Part shown: positions 51,964 to 61,947 of the stretch, piece after piece | Layout: the number at the start of each line of letters is the position of its first letter | Numbering within the stretch: the first letter of the stretch is position 1 | From: Burkholderia dolosa | GTDB lineage: Bacteria > Pseudomonadota > Gammaproteobacteria > Burkholderiales > Burkholderiaceae | Reading direction: 5' to 3' | Length of the DNA stretch: 64,000 nucleotides | Assembly (NCBI RefSeq): GCF_902499135.1 | Contig: NZ_CABVPR010000030.1 | Location: 1 to 64,000, forward strand | The notes under the pieces: model-generated | What the model was told of the DNA's origin: nothing | Seen by the model: only the letters and a program-made list of their open reading frames with translations | Database searches by the model: none | Program-made: the position numbers and the translations under genes

Positions 51964-53109
51964 ATGGAATCGATCGGCATCGTCGCTCCACAGACCATGC
52001 ACTTCGCCGAACCGCTGCGCTTGCAAAGCGGCAGCGTGATCGGCAACTATCAGCTCGTCGTCGAGACGTACGGCGAGCTCAATGCCGCGCGCTCGAACGC
52101 GGTGCTCGTCTGCCACGCGCTCAACGCGTCGCATCACGTCGCCGGCGTCTACGCGGACGATCCGCGCAGCACCGGGTGGTGGGACAACATGGTCGGGCCG
52201 GGCAAGCCGCTCGACACCAACCGCTTCTTCGTGATCGGCGTGAACAACCTCGGCTCGTGCTTCGGCTCGACCGGCCCGATGAGCATCGATCCGTCGACCG
52301 GCAAGCCGTATGGCGCGCGCTTTCCGGTCGTCACCGTCGAGGACTGGGTGCATGCGCAGGCGCGCGTCGCCGATGCGTTCGGCATCGAGCGCTTCGCGGC
52401 GGTGATGGGCGGCAGCCTCGGCGGGATGCAGGCGCTCGCATGGAGCCTGATGTATCCGGAGCGCGTCGCGCACTGCATCGACATCGCGTCGACGCCGAAG
52501 CTGTCCGCGCAGAACATCGCGTTCAACGAGGTCGCGCGCTCGGCGATCCTGTCCGATCCGGATTTCCACGGCGGCGACTACTACGCGCACGGCGTGAAGC
52601 CGCGGCGCGGGCTGCGCGTCGCGCGAATGATCGGCCACATCACGTACCTGTCCGACGACGACATGGCCGAGAAATTCGGCCGCGCGCTGCGCCGCGCGGA
52701 CGGCGCGCTCGACGCGTACAACTTCAGCTTCGACGTCGAGTTCGAGGTCGAGTCGTATCTGCGCTATCAGGGCGACAAGTTCGCCGACTACTTCGATGCG
52801 AACACGTACCTGCTGATCACGCGCGCGCTCGACTACTTCGATCCGGCGAAGGCGTTCGACGGCAACCTGACGGCCGCGCTCGCGCACACGCAGGCGAAGT
52901 ACCTGATCGCGAGCTTCACGACCGACTGGCGCTTCGCGCCCGCGCGGTCGCGCGAAATCGTGAAGGCGCTGCTCGACAACAAGCGGACGGTCAGCTATGC
53001 GGAGATCGACGCGCCGCACGGCCACGACGCGTTCCTGCTCGACGACGCGCGCTATCACAACCTGATCCGCGCGTATTACGAACGAATCGCCAACGAGGTG
53101 GGTGCATGA
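51964..53109 (+). CDS. metX: homoserine O-acyltransferase MetX
   Basis: 381 residues. An alpha/beta hydrolase-fold enzyme that acylates homoserine at the start of methionine synthesis. The nucleophile Ser151 is in MGGSLGGMQ, and the Asp/His pair lies near the C-terminus in [19 protein letters not shown] and [10 protein letters not shown] are also typical. Acetyl- or succinyl-CoA specificity cannot be assigned by inspection. It overlaps metW by four bases and follows the SAM-II leader. Confidence 0.95.
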   Translation: MESIGIVAPQTMHFAEPLRLQSGSVIGNYQLVVETYGELNAARSNAVLVCHALNASHHVAGVYADDPRSTGWWDNMVGPGKPLDTNRFFVIGVNNLGSCFGSTGPMSIDPSTGKPYGARFPVVTVEDWVHAQARVADAFGIERFAAVMGGSLGGMQALAWSLMYPERVAHCIDIASTPKLSAQNIAFNEVARSAILSDPDFHGGDYYAHGVKPRRGLRVARMIGHITYLSDDDMAEKFGRALRRADGALDAYNFSFDVEFEVESYLRYQGDKFADYFDANTYLLITRALDYFDPAKAFDGNLTAALAHTQAKYLIASFTTDWRFAPARSREIVKALLDNKRTVSYAEIDAPHGHDAFLLDDARYHNLIRAYYERIANEVGA

Positions 53110-53714
53110 ACCAGCAAGCGCTGAACTCCCTGTCCGCGCGCGCGGACTTCCGCGCGATCGCGCGCTGGGTCGAGCCGCGCTCGACGGTGCTCGACCTCGG
53201 CTGCGGCGACGGCTCGCTGCTGTCGCTGCTGATGGAGGAGCTGGACGTCACCGGCTACGGGATCGAGCTGAACGACGCGGGCGTGCTCGCGAGCGCGAAG
53301 AACGGGATCAACGTGATCCAGCAGAACCTCGAGGACGGACTGCGCCTGTTCGAGGATCACAGCTTCGACTTCGCGATCCTGTCGCAGACGCTGCAGACGA
53401 TCCACCAGACAGCCGCGATCCTGCGCGAAACGGCGCGCGTCGGCCGCGAGTGCATCGTGTCGTTCCCGAACTTCGGCTACTGGGCGCACCGGCTGTCGGT
53501 GCTGCGCGGCCGGATGCCGGTGTCGAAGTCGCTGCCTTACCAGTGGCACAACACGCCGAACGTGCGCGTGCTGACGATCAAGGACTTCGAGGCGCTCGCG
53601 CCGGAAGTCGGCGTGACGATCCTCGACCGCGTCGTGCTGCACGAAGGCCAGCCGATTCGATGGGGAGCGAACTGGCGTGGTAGTCTTGCTGTCTACCGCG
53701 TCAAGCGCAGCTGA
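53106..53714 (+). CDS. metW: methionine biosynthesis protein MetW
   Basis: 202 residues. SAM-methyltransferase-like fold with motif [13 protein letters not shown] and [22 protein letters not shown], characteristic of MetW. It is always coupled to MetX in many proteobacteria and is thought to support its activity. The ATG overlaps the metX stop by four bases, so expression is coupled and shares the riboswitch. Confidence 0.95.
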   Translation: MNQQALNSLSARADFRAIARWVEPRSTVLDLGCGDGSLLSLLMEELDVTGYGIELNDAGVLASAKNGINVIQQNLEDGLRLFEDHSFDFAILSQTLQTIHQTAAILRETARVGRECIVSFPNFGYWAHRLSVLRGRMPVSKSLPYQWHNTPNVRVLTIKDFEALAPEVGVTILDRVVLHEGQPIRWGANWRGSLAVYRVKRS

Positions 53715-53825
53715 GCCGGGAAGCCGTCGACCGGTGCCCGGCCGGGCAGGTACGGGGTGCGCCGCCGCGCCGCACCCGCCCCGCGCTGCCGCCGCAACCA
53801 CGTCAACGCTACCCAGTTCCAGTCC

Positions 53826-55247
53826 ATGTCGAAAACGCCGCGCGAGGCGCCTGCACTCACCGCCCACGACGATCATCCCGGCTGGCGCGCCTATCTGAAC
53901 ACGCACATGCTGATCTGCGTGTTCCTGGGCTTCACGTCCGGTCTGCCCCTGTTCACGCTCGTCTATCTCGTGCAGGCATGGCTGCGCTCCGAAGGCGTGA
54001 ACCTGAAGGAAATCGGCCTGTTCGCGCTGATCCAGTTCCCGTATACGTGGAAGTTCCTGTGGGCGCCGCTGATGGACCGCTACGTGCCGCGCCTGCCCGG
54101 CTGGCGGCCGGGCCGCCGGCGCGGCTGGATGCTGCTCACGCAGCTGCTGGTCGCCGGCGCGATCGCCGCGCTCGGCTTCGTGTCGCCGCGCGATTCGATC
54201 TGGACGGTCGCCGCGCTGACGACGCTCGTCGCGTTCTTCGGCGCGAGCTCCGACATCGTGATCGACGCATACCGCCGCGAACTGCTGCGCGACACCGAGC
54301 AGGGGCTCGGCAACGCGGTGCACGTGAACGCGTACAAGATCGCCGCGCTGATCCCCGGTTCGCTGTCGCTGATCCTGTCCGATCACCTGCCGTGGGACGT
54401 CGTGTTCGCGGTCACCGGCGCGTTCATGCTGCCGGGCATCGCGATGACGCTGCTCGTGCGCGAACCGGACGTGGCCGGCACGCCGCCGCGCACGCTGCGC
54501 GACGCGATCGTGCTGCCGTTTCGCGAATTCATCCAGCGCGACGGCTGGGCGGGCGCACTGCTCGTCATCGCTTTCATCTTCCTGTTCAAGATCGGCGACA
54601 CGATGGCGACCACGCTGTCGACGTCGTTCTTCCTCGACATCGGCTTCACGCGCACCGAGATCGGCATCGTCGCGAAGACCACCGCGCTCGTCGCGAGCGT
54701 GGCCGGCGGCATCATCGGCGGCGTGTGGCTTGTGAAGATCGGGATCGGCCGCGGGCTGTGGATCTTCGGGGCGCTGCAGATGGTGTCGACGCTCGGCTTC
54801 GCATGGCTCGCGCAGCTGGGCCCCGGCTCGCCGGTGCTCGCGATGCTGTACGACTTCACGGTCGCGGCGAGCCATGCGATCGCGTCGATGCTGTCGGTGT
54901 TCGGCGTGGCCGTCGCGCCGCAGTTCAGCCCGATGACGGTCGCGCTCGCGATCGTGTACGGCGTCGAGACGTTCACGACCGGCCTCACGATGGCCGCCTT
55001 CGTCGCGTATATCGCGAGCACGACCGATCCGCGCTACACGGCGACGCAGTTCGCGCTGTTCACGAGCCTCGCATCGGTGCCGCGCACGCTCGCGTCGGCC
55101 GCGAGCGGCTTCATCGTCGCGAAGATCGGCTGGTTCGACTACTTCCTGGTGTGCACGGCGCTTGCGATTCCCGGCATGCTGCTGCTGTTCAAGATCGCGC
55201 CGTGGAACGGCGTCGCGCGCAATGGCGAGGCCAGCCGTGCGCAGTGA
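53826..55247 (+). CDS. ampG: AmpG family muropeptide MFS transporter
   Basis: 473 residues, with about 12 to 14 membrane segments and MFS layout. FLGFTSGLPLFTLVYLVQAWLRSEGVNLKEIGLFAL near the N-terminus is typical of AmpG, the permease importing GlcNAc-anhydromuropeptides for cell-wall recycling and beta-lactamase induction. The ATG at 53826 gives the normal start, 111 bases after metW. The next gene overlaps its 3' end by 26 bases. Confidence 0.9.
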   Translation: MSKTPREAPALTAHDDHPGWRAYLNTHMLICVFLGFTSGLPLFTLVYLVQAWLRSEGVNLKEIGLFALIQFPYTWKFLWAPLMDRYVPRLPGWRPGRRRGWMLLTQLLVAGAIAALGFVSPRDSIWTVAALTTLVAFFGASSDIVIDAYRRELLRDTEQGLGNAVHVNAYKIAALIPGSLSLILSDHLPWDVVFAVTGAFMLPGIAMTLLVREPDVAGTPPRTLRDAIVLPFREFIQRDGWAGALLVIAFIFLFKIGDTMATTLSTSFFLDIGFTRTEIGIVAKTTALVASVAGGIIGGVWLVKIGIGRGLWIFGALQMVSTLGFAWLAQLGPGSPVLAMLYDFTVAASHAIASMLSVFGVAVAPQFSPMTVALAIVYGVETFTTGLTMAAFVAYIASTTDPRYTATQFALFTSLASVPRTLASAASGFIVAKIGWFDYFLVCTALAIPGMLLLFKIAPWNGVARNGEASRAQ

Positions 55248-56271
55248 TCGGCTGCATCGCATCGCGCACGCGGCTGCCGCGCTGAGCATCGGCGTCGCGG
55301 CGTGCGGCGCGGGATTCGCGTACGCGGCCGATACCGGCACGCCGCCGGCAGGCGCCGCGCCGGCGGCGGCGCCGTCCGCGGCGGCGGCACCGGTCGCGCC
55401 GTCGGCCGCCGAAGCCGCGCAGCCGACCGGCGGCGCCGCATCGACGAAAGGCTATACGCCGGGATCGCAGCAGGTCCGCTACGGCAACGCCATCGCGTTC
55501 CGCACGCTGATCCCGTCGCCGCTGCTCGAACAGCTCACCGCGAACGAATACGCGCAGATCGTGCAGACGGCCGCCGACGGCAATCGTCTGCTGCCGGCGA
55601 GCCAGCCGCGCGTGAAGCGCCTGCGCGCGATCGTCGCGAAGCTCGCGCCGTATTCGGTGAAGTGGAACGACCGCGTGAAGAGCTGGGCATGGGACGTCAA
55701 TGCGATCCGCTCGCGCGACATCCGCATCACGTGCCTGCCGGGCGGGAAGATCCTCGTATACGGCGGCATGCTCGAGCGCGTGCGTCTGAACGACGACGAG
55801 CTCGGCGTGCTGCTCGCGCACGGCATCGCGCATGCGCTGCGCGAACACGCGCGCAGCAATTTCAGCACGACGTCGCAGACGTCGCTGCGCGCCGCGACGC
55901 TGCCGCCGCTGTTCGGCGTCGGCGATCCGCTGCCGCAGGCGCTGAACATCGGCGAGCGGCTGCAGACGCTCCACTACGACCCGACCGACGAAACCGAAGC
56001 CGACGTGATCGGCGGCGACATCGCCGCACGCGCGGGCTTCGACCCGCGCGCGGCGATCACGCTGTGGGACAAGCTCGCGGCCGCGACGCGCGCGAACAAG
56101 GCGACGGGCTTCATCTACACGCATCCGTACAGCGCCGCGCGCCGCCGCGATCTGCTGAACCGGCTGCCGGACCTGATGCCACTGTACGCGAAAGCGATCG
56201 GCAAGCGCATCGATACGCTGCCCGACTACGCGGGGATCAGCGCGCAGCGGCGCAAGGTCGTGCGGCGCTGA
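55222..56271 (+). CDS. M48-family peptidase-like protein with altered active site
   Basis: 349 residues. The N-terminal hydrophobic segment (AHAAAALSIGVAACGAGFAYA) looks like a signal or lipoprotein sequence, followed by a Pro/Ala-rich linker. The core matches M48 metallopeptidases of the LoiP/BepA type: LNDDELGVLLAHGIAHALREHAR and the ExxxD zinc motif E257-D261. The usual HExxH reads H200-G-I-A-H204, so the general-base Glu is Gly. Both zinc-binding His and the third ligand are retained. It may be a catalytically inactive binding or chaperone-like protein in the envelope. Confidence 0.85.
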   Translation: MARPAVRSDRLHRIAHAAAALSIGVAACGAGFAYAADTGTPPAGAAPAAAPSAAAAPVAPSAAEAAQPTGGAASTKGYTPGSQQVRYGNAIAFRTLIPSPLLEQLTANEYAQIVQTAADGNRLLPASQPRVKRLRAIVAKLAPYSVKWNDRVKSWAWDVNAIRSRDIRITCLPGGKILVYGGMLERVRLNDDELGVLLAHGIAHALREHARSNFSTTSQTSLRAATLPPLFGVGDPLPQALNIGERLQTLHYDPTDETEADVIGGDIAARAGFDPRAAITLWDKLAAATRANKATGFIYTHPYSAARRRDLLNRLPDLMPLYAKAIGKRIDTLPDYAGISAQRRKVVRR

Positions 56272-56330
56272 GCGGCGCGGCACGGCTGCCAGCCGCATCG
56301 GGGCGGTGCGCGGCACGCAGGACCGGCGCA

Positions 56331-57287
56331 CTATGCGCGGACGTCCGACTCGATCTGCCGGCTGCCGCTGCCGTTTCCGCTGTCGCGCATCGAGCGCACT
56401 TCGTCGCCCGGGCTGCGGCCGAACAGCCGCTTGAACTCGCGGCTGAACTGCGACGCGCTCGCATAGCCGACGCGCGCGGCGGCCGCGCCGGCGCCGACGC
56501 CGTCCTGCACCATCATCAGCCGCGCCTGATGCAGGCGTGCGGCCTTCACGTACTGCATCGGCGACGTTGCGGTCACATGCTTGAACTGCGCGTGGAACAC
56601 CGCGAGACTCATCCCCGCCTCGCGCGCGAGCGTCTCGACGTCGAGGTCCGCCGCGAGATCCGCATGGATGCGCCGCAGCGCCTTCGCGACGCGGCCGAAG
56701 TGATGCTGCTGGACGAGCGCCGCGCGAATCGCGTCGCCCTGCGCGCCGGTCAGCACGCGATACGCGATCTCGCGCATGATCGCCGGGCCGAGCACGCGCG
56801 TGTCGTGCGGCGATGCGAGCGCTTCGAGCAGCCGCAGCACCGCGTCGGCGAGCGGCGCGTCGAGCGGCGTCGAATACACGCCGTGCGGCTCGCTCGCGGC
56901 TGCGCCGAGCGTCTCGTCGAGCAGGATCGCGAGCTCGGCGATCACCGCGAGATCGACACGGATCGAGATCGCGAGAAACGGCTCGTCGGCGCTCGCGAAC
57001 GTCTCGCACTCGAACGGCAGCGGCACCGACAGCACCAGGTACTGCTGCGCGTCGTAGACGAACGAGCGGTCGCCGAGATAGCCGAGCTTGCGGCCCTGGC
57101 ACACGACGATGATGCTCGGCTCGTACAGCACGGGCATGCGCGGCGCGGGCCGGCTCACGCGAATGAAGCGCACGCCGTCGAGCACGGCGCACGTGTCGCC
57201 TTCGTTCGGCGCGAGGCGCGTGTGCAGCTCGATCATGCGGCGGCGCACGCGGTCGTCCGAGTCGTCGAAAAGGGGCTGGAAGCTCAT
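56331..57287 (-). CDS. AraC family transcriptional regulator
   Basis: 318 residues. An AraC_N-type cupin sensor domain (residues about 30-190, VLYEPSIIVVCQGRKLGYLGDRSFVYDAQQYLVLSVPLPFECE) and a C-terminal pair of helix-turn-helix motifs (VETLAREAGMSLAVFHAQFK and AAARVGYASASQFSREFKRLFG). It is divergent from an alcohol dehydrogenase and is the likely regulator of that gene. The ATG at 57287 has AGGA about eight bases upstream; ATG 57296 is an alternative. The effector is unknown. Confidence 0.88.
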   Translation of the reverse strand: MSFQPLFDDSDDRVRRRMIELHTRLAPNEGDTCAVLDGVRFIRVSRPAPRMPVLYEPSIIVVCQGRKLGYLGDRSFVYDAQQYLVLSVPLPFECETFASADEPFLAISIRVDLAVIAELAILLDETLGAAASEPHGVYSTPLDAPLADAVLRLLEALASPHDTRVLGPAIMREIAYRVLTGAQGDAIRAALVQQHHFGRVAKALRRIHADLAADLDVETLAREAGMSLAVFHAQFKHVTATSPMQYVKAARLHQARLMMVQDGVGAGAAAARVGYASASQFSREFKRLFGRSPGDEVRSMRDSGNGSGSRQIESDVRA

Positions 57288-57515
57288 CGGCGTCATCCTG
57301 TCCGGCAAGAGAATCTGGCTCGCAATTTAGCACCGTGAAAGCGTTTTGACGGTCGCGCGCGCGCAATTCGAGAGGAATAGGCAAATCTTCCAGACCTTCA
57401 TGTATTTCACCGGCGCGCGTCGCTCCTTACGATGGGGGCCTGTCTCGCCGCATCGCCACGACGCGGCGGCAGTCTGTTTTGCCGGACGTTTTTTCCCGGA
57501 CAAGGAGCCCACTGC

Positions 57516-58568
57516 ATGAGCACAACCTATGCCTACGCGGCGGCCGACGCACGCTCGCCGCTCGCCCCGTTCGAATTCCAGCGCCGCGCGCTGCGCGACC
57601 TCGACGTTCAGATCGAGGTGCTCTACTGCGGCGTCTGCCACTCCGATCTGCACCAGGCCCGCAACGAATGGCGCAACACGATCTATCCGGTCGTGCCGGG
57701 CCACGAGATCGTCGGCCGCGTGACCGCGACCGGCCCGCAGGTATCGCGCTTCAAGGTCGGCGAGCTGGTCGGCGTCGGCTGTCTCGTCGATTCGTGCCGC
57801 ACCTGCGCGAGCTGCGCGGAAGGCCTCGAACAGTATTGCGAGAACGGCTTCGTCGGCACCTACAACGGGCAGGACCGCGTGACGGGCGAAGTCACGTACG
57901 GCGGCTATTCGACGCAGATCGTCGTCGACGAAGCGTTCGTACTGCGCGTGCCCGACACGCTCGATCCGGCCGGCGCCGCGCCGCTGCTGTGCGCGGGCAT
58001 CACGACCTACTCGCCGCTGCGTCAGTGGAACGTCGGGCCCGGCAAGAAGGTCGGCATCGTCGGCCTCGGCGGCCTCGGTCACATGGGCGTGAAGCTCGCG
58101 CGCGCGATGGGCGCGCACGTCGTGCTGTTCACGACGTCGCCGTCGAAGATCGAGGACGGCAAGCGGCTCGGCGCACACGAAGTCGTGATCTCGAAGGACG
58201 AAGCGCAGATGAACGCGCACCTGAACAGCTTCGACTTCATCCTGAACACCGTCGCCGCGCAGCACGACCTGAATCCGTTCCTGAACCTGCTGAAGCGGGA
58301 CGGCACGATGACGCTCGTCGGCGCGCCCGAGCACGACCATCCGTCGCCGCAGGTGTTCAACCTGATCTTCAAGCGGCGCCGCCTCGCCGGCTCGCTGATC
58401 GGCGGGATCGCCGAGACGCAGGAAATGCTCGACTTCTGCGCGGAGCACGGCATCACGTCGGACATCGAGACGATTCCGATGCAGCAGATCAACGCCGCTT
58501 ACGAGCGGATGCTGAAGAGCGACGTCAAGTATCGCTTCGTGATCGACATGGCGTCGCTGAAGCAGTGA
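57516..58568 (+). CDS. zinc-dependent alcohol dehydrogenase, YahK/CAD type
   Basis: 350 residues, cytoplasmic. Medium-chain dehydrogenase: catalytic zinc site CGVCHSDLH and GHEIVG, structural zinc site with four Cys in CRTCASCAEGLEQYC, and Rossmann motif GLGGLGHMG. It resembles NADP-dependent YahK and cinnamyl-type enzymes that reduce aldehydes. The ATG at 57516 has AAGGAG nine bases upstream. It is divergent from the AraC regulator and followed by a hairpin terminator. The physiological aldehyde or alcohol is unknown. Confidence 0.9.
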   Translation: MSTTYAYAAADARSPLAPFEFQRRALRDLDVQIEVLYCGVCHSDLHQARNEWRNTIYPVVPGHEIVGRVTATGPQVSRFKVGELVGVGCLVDSCRTCASCAEGLEQYCENGFVGTYNGQDRVTGEVTYGGYSTQIVVDEAFVLRVPDTLDPAGAAPLLCAGITTYSPLRQWNVGPGKKVGIVGLGGLGHMGVKLARAMGAHVVLFTTSPSKIEDGKRLGAHEVVISKDEAQMNAHLNSFDFILNTVAAQHDLNPFLNLLKRDGTMTLVGAPEHDHPSPQVFNLIFKRRRLAGSLIGGIAETQEMLDFCAEHGITSDIETIPMQQINAAYERMLKSDVKYRFVIDMASLKQ

Positions 58569-58609
58569 CCGATCGCGCGCGGCACGCATGAGCGCCGCGT
58601 TGCAAACGA

Positions 58610-58640
58610 AACGGGCCGCATGCTGCACATGCGGCCCGTT
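58610..58640. terminator. bidirectional terminator between adh and xthA
   Basis: A 13-bp perfect stem (58610-58622 with 58628-58640) and a 5-base loop lies between two convergent genes. A T-rich stretch follows best on the minus strand (TTTCGTTT), so it may serve xthA more than the dehydrogenase gene. Confidence 0.7.
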
Positions 58641-58694
58641 CTGCATTCGCCTGCGCGCCGCGCGCCGGCCTGGCACGACGCGGCGCGCGGTGCG

Positions 58695-59468
58695 TCACGT
58701 GCTGTAGTCGTAGTCCACGGTCAGCGGCGCGTGATCGCTGAACTTGATGTCCTTGAAGATCGACGTGCTTTTGGCGGTCGCGGCCACGCCCGGCGTCGCG
58801 ATCTGGTAATCGATCCGCCACCCGACGTTCTTCGCGTACGCCTGGCCGCGGTTGCTCCACCACGTGTACTGCTCGGGCCGCGGGTCGAGCGTGCGGAACA
58901 CGTCGACGTAGCCGACGTCGTCGAACAGCTTCGTGAGCCACGCGCGCTCCTCGGGCAGGCAGCCCGAGTTCTTCTGGTTGCTCTTCCAGTTCTTGATGTC
59001 GATTTCCTTGTGCACGATGTTCACGTCGCCGCACAGGATCACTTCGCGCTTTTTCTTCAGCTCGGCCAGATGCGGCATGAATTCGTCCATGAACCGGTAC
59101 TTCGCCTGCTGGCGCTCGTCGCCGCTCGAGCCGGACGGCACGTACACCGACACGATCGACAGCTTGCCGTAGCGCGCCTCGACGTAGCGCCCTTCCGGAT
59201 CGAACTCGCTGCTGCCGAAGCCGATGATCACGTCGTCCGGCTCGCGGCGACTGTACAGGCCCGCGCCGCTGTAACCCTTCTTCGCGGCATGGTGGAAATA
59301 GCTGCGCAAGCCGTGCGGCTCGACGAATTCGGCCGGCAGATCGTCGGCCGACACCTTGATTTCCTGTACGCACACGCAATCGGCGTTCTGCTGGCCGAGC
59401 CAGTCGAAGAAGCCCTTCTTCGCGGCGGAGCGGATGCCGTTCAGGTTGGCGGTAATCACTCGCATCAT
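58695..59468 (-). CDS. xthA: exonuclease III (AP endonuclease)
   Basis: 257 residues. DNA base-excision repair enzyme of the exonuclease III/APE1 fold. N-terminal ITANLNGIRSA, the metal-ligand motif VQEIKVS, GDVNIVHKEID, NQKNSGCLPEERAW and the terminal SDHAPL show the catalytic Asn, Glu, Asp and His. A second ATG lies one codon in. It is followed by the hairpin terminator and preceded by the PPK2 gene 43 bases away. Confidence 0.95.
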   Translation of the reverse strand: MMRVITANLNGIRSAAKKGFFDWLGQQNADCVCVQEIKVSADDLPAEFVEPHGLRSYFHHAAKKGYSGAGLYSRREPDDVIIGFGSSEFDPEGRYVEARYGKLSIVSVYVPSGSSGDERQQAKYRFMDEFMPHLAELKKKREVILCGDVNIVHKEIDIKNWKSNQKNSGCLPEERAWLTKLFDDVGYVDVFRTLDPRPEQYTWWSNRGQAYAKNVGWRIDYQIATPGVAATAKSTSIFKDIKFSDHAPLTVDYDYST

Positions 59469-59511
59469 GTCGGTTTTCCGTGGTTCGTTCGATGTTGGTC
59501 GGGGCCGCAGC

Positions 59512-60351
59512 TTAGCGGATCTTCACGCCTTCGAGTTCGGGCTTCGGCGGCGGATATTCGAGCTTCATGTCGGTCATCGTGCGCAGCAGCAGCTCGGCGA
59601 TCATCACGTTGCGGTGCGTCTTCGAGTCGGCCGGGATCACGTACCACGGCGCGTGCTCGGCCGACGTCGCCGCGAGCGCGTCGCGGTACGCCGACTGATA
59701 GGCGTCCCAGTGCTTGCGCGCATCGAGGTCCGCGATGTCGAACTTCCAGTGCTTGGTCGGATCGTCGACGCGCGCCTGCAGCCGCGCGCGCTGCTCGTCC
59801 TTCGAGATGTGCAGGAAACATTTGACGATCGTCGTGCCGTTCTCGGCGAGCATCGTCTCGAAATCGCGGATCTGCCGGTAGCGGCGCTCGCACTCCTTGT
59901 CGCCGAGCGTGCCGAGCACGCGCGGCACGAGCACGTCTTCGTAATGGCTGCGGTTGAAGATCGCGAGCTCGCCGGCGGCCGGCACCTGCGCGTGCACGCG
60001 CCACAGGAAGTCGTGTGCGGCCTCGATCGGCGTCGGCGCCTTGAACGACACGATGCGCACGCCGAGCGGATCGACGTCGCGGAACACCGCGCGCACGGTG
60101 CCGTCCTTGCCGCTCGTGTCCATCCCCTGCAGCACGAGCAGCACGCGCTTCTTCTGCTGCGTGTGCAGCCGCTCCTGCTGCACGTCGAGCTCGGCCGACA
60201 CGGCCGACAGCCGTTCGCGGTCGGCTTCCTTCGAGCCGGACGAGAACGGCTTCGCGGCCGGATCGAACGCATCGAGCGTGAATGCGGCGGCTTCCTTCCC
60301 GTGCGTGCCGTACGGCACGCGGAAATCGTCGAGCGACGGTCGTTTCGGCAT
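59512..60351 (-). CDS. polyphosphate kinase 2 family protein
   Basis: 279 residues. PPK2 enzymes transfer phosphate between polyphosphate and nucleotides. Walker A GMDTSGKDG at 76-84, a lid region with FNRSHYEDVLVPRV and Walker B-like KCFLHISKDEQ. Class I-like single-domain form; the direction and nucleotide preference are not decided by sequence. The ATG at 60351 has GGAGGA five bases upstream. It is transcribed toward xthA. Confidence 0.9.
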   Translation of the reverse strand: MPKRPSLDDFRVPYGTHGKEAAAFTLDAFDPAAKPFSSGSKEADRERLSAVSAELDVQQERLHTQQKKRVLLVLQGMDTSGKDGTVRAVFRDVDPLGVRIVSFKAPTPIEAAHDFLWRVHAQVPAAGELAIFNRSHYEDVLVPRVLGTLGDKECERRYRQIRDFETMLAENGTTIVKCFLHISKDEQRARLQARVDDPTKHWKFDIADLDARKHWDAYQSAYRDALAATSAEHAPWYVIPADSKTHRNVMIAELLLRTMTDMKLEYPPPKPELEGVKIR

Positions 60352-60401
60352 TGCGTTCCTCCGTTGGGCGATGCTGCGCGCTCGCGCACGCAGCAAACGC
60401 A

Positions 60402-60436
60402 ACGGGCCGCCGCGAACTGGTTCGGCGGCGGCCCGT
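60402..60436 (-). terminator. probable terminator of the gatCAB operon
   Basis: An 11-bp GC-rich stem (60402-60412 with 60426-60436) lies just after the gatB stop on the minus strand. The following T run is poor (TTGCGTTTGC), so it may be a weak terminator. Confidence 0.55.
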
Positions 60437-60467
60437 CGTCAAGCGCGGTTCAGACGCGCGGTCATGT

Positions 60468-61943
60468 TCAGCCGAGCTTCTTCTTCAGCAGTTCGTTGAC
60501 CTGCTGCGGGTTGGCCTTGCCCTTGGTCGCCTTCATCGCCTGGCCGATCAGCGCGTTGAACGCCTTCTCCTTGCCCGCGCGGAACTCCTCGACCGACTTC
60601 GCGTTCGCGGCGAGCACCTCGTCGATGATCGCTTCGAGCGCGCCGGTGTCGGAGATCTGCTTCAGGCCCTTCGCGTCGATGATGCGATCGGCCGCGCCTT
60701 CGTCGGCGGCCTTTTCTTCCCACATCGTCGCGAAGATCTCCTTCGCGATCTTGTTCGAGATCGTGCCGTCGGCGATGCGCTGCAGCAGCAGCGCGAGCTG
60801 CGCGGCCGACACCGGAATCGCGTCGATGTCGATGCCGTCGCGGTTCAGCTGCGACGACACGTCGCCCATCAGCCAGTTCGCGGCGATCTTCGCGTTCGCG
60901 GCGCCGGCCTTCGCGACGACGGCCTCGAAATACGCGGCCATCGCCTTGCTCGACGTCAGCACGCCGGCGTCGTACGCGGACACGCCGTACTGCTCGACGA
61001 AGCGCTGCTGCATCGCGGCCGGCAGCTCGGGCATCCCCGCCTGCACGCGCTCGACCCAGTCGCGGCCGATCACGAGCGGCATCAGATCCGGATCGGGGAA
61101 GTAGCGGTAGTCGTGCGCGTCTTCCTTGCTGCGCATCGAGCGCGTCTCGCGCTTGTCCGGATCGTACAGGCGCGTTTCCTGCACGACTTCGCCGCCGTCC
61201 TCGATCAGCTCGATCTGGCGGCGCACTTCGTAGTTGATCGCTTCCTCGAGGAACCGGAACGAGTTCAGGTTCTTGATCTCGGCGCGCGTGCCGAATTCCT
61301 TCTGGCCGACCGGACGCACCGACACGTTCGCGTCGCAGCGGAACGAGCCTTCCTGCATGTTGCCGTCGCAGATGCCGAGCCACACGACGAGCGCATGCAG
61401 CGCCTTCGCGTACGCGACCGCTTCGGCCGCGCTGCGCATTTCCGGCTCGGTGACGATCTCGAGCAGCGGCGTGCCCGCGCGGTTCAGGTCGATCCCGGTC
61501 ATTCCGGCGAAGTCTTCATGCAGCGACTTGCCCGCATCCTCCTCGAGGTGCGCGCGGGTCAGGTTGACCGTCTTCTCGTACGCCGGCTTGCCGGCCTTTT
61601 CGTTGGCCGGCACCTGGATCGTGATCGCGCCGCCCTGCACGACCGGAATCTCGTACTGGCTGATCTGATAGCCCTTCGGCAGATCGGGATAGAAATAATT
61701 CTTGCGCGCGAAGATGCTGCGCGGCGCGATCGTCGCGCCGATCGCGAGACCGAAGCGGATCGCGCGCTCGACCGCGCCGCGGTTCAGCACCGGCAGCACG
61801 CCCGGCAGCGCGAGGTCGACCGCGCACGCCTGCGTGTTCGGCTGCGCGCCGAACTGCGTCGATGCGCCGGAAAAAATCTTCGAGACGGTCGACAGCTGCG
61901 CGTGCGTCTCGAGACCGATCACAACTTCCCATTGAGTAGACAT
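60468..61943 (-). CDS. gatB: aspartyl/glutamyl-tRNA amidotransferase subunit B
   Basis: 491 residues. GatB phosphorylates Glu-tRNA(Gln) or Asp-tRNA(Asn) and directs ammonia to it. N-terminal [23 protein letters not shown] and [21 protein letters not shown] are typical, and the C-terminal YqeY-like helical domain ends in LLKKKLG. It starts four bases after gatA. Confidence 0.97.
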   Translation of the reverse strand: MSTQWEVVIGLETHAQLSTVSKIFSGASTQFGAQPNTQACAVDLALPGVLPVLNRGAVERAIRFGLAIGATIAPRSIFARKNYFYPDLPKGYQISQYEIPVVQGGAITIQVPANEKAGKPAYEKTVNLTRAHLEEDAGKSLHEDFAGMTGIDLNRAGTPLLEIVTEPEMRSAAEAVAYAKALHALVVWLGICDGNMQEGSFRCDANVSVRPVGQKEFGTRAEIKNLNSFRFLEEAINYEVRRQIELIEDGGEVVQETRLYDPDKRETRSMRSKEDAHDYRYFPDPDLMPLVIGRDWVERVQAGMPELPAAMQQRFVEQYGVSAYDAGVLTSSKAMAAYFEAVVAKAGAANAKIAANWLMGDVSSQLNRDGIDIDAIPVSAAQLALLLQRIADGTISNKIAKEIFATMWEEKAADEGAADRIIDAKGLKQISDTGALEAIIDEVLAANAKSVEEFRAGKEKAFNALIGQAMKATKGKANPQQVNELLKKKLG

Positions 61944-61947
61944 GTGC

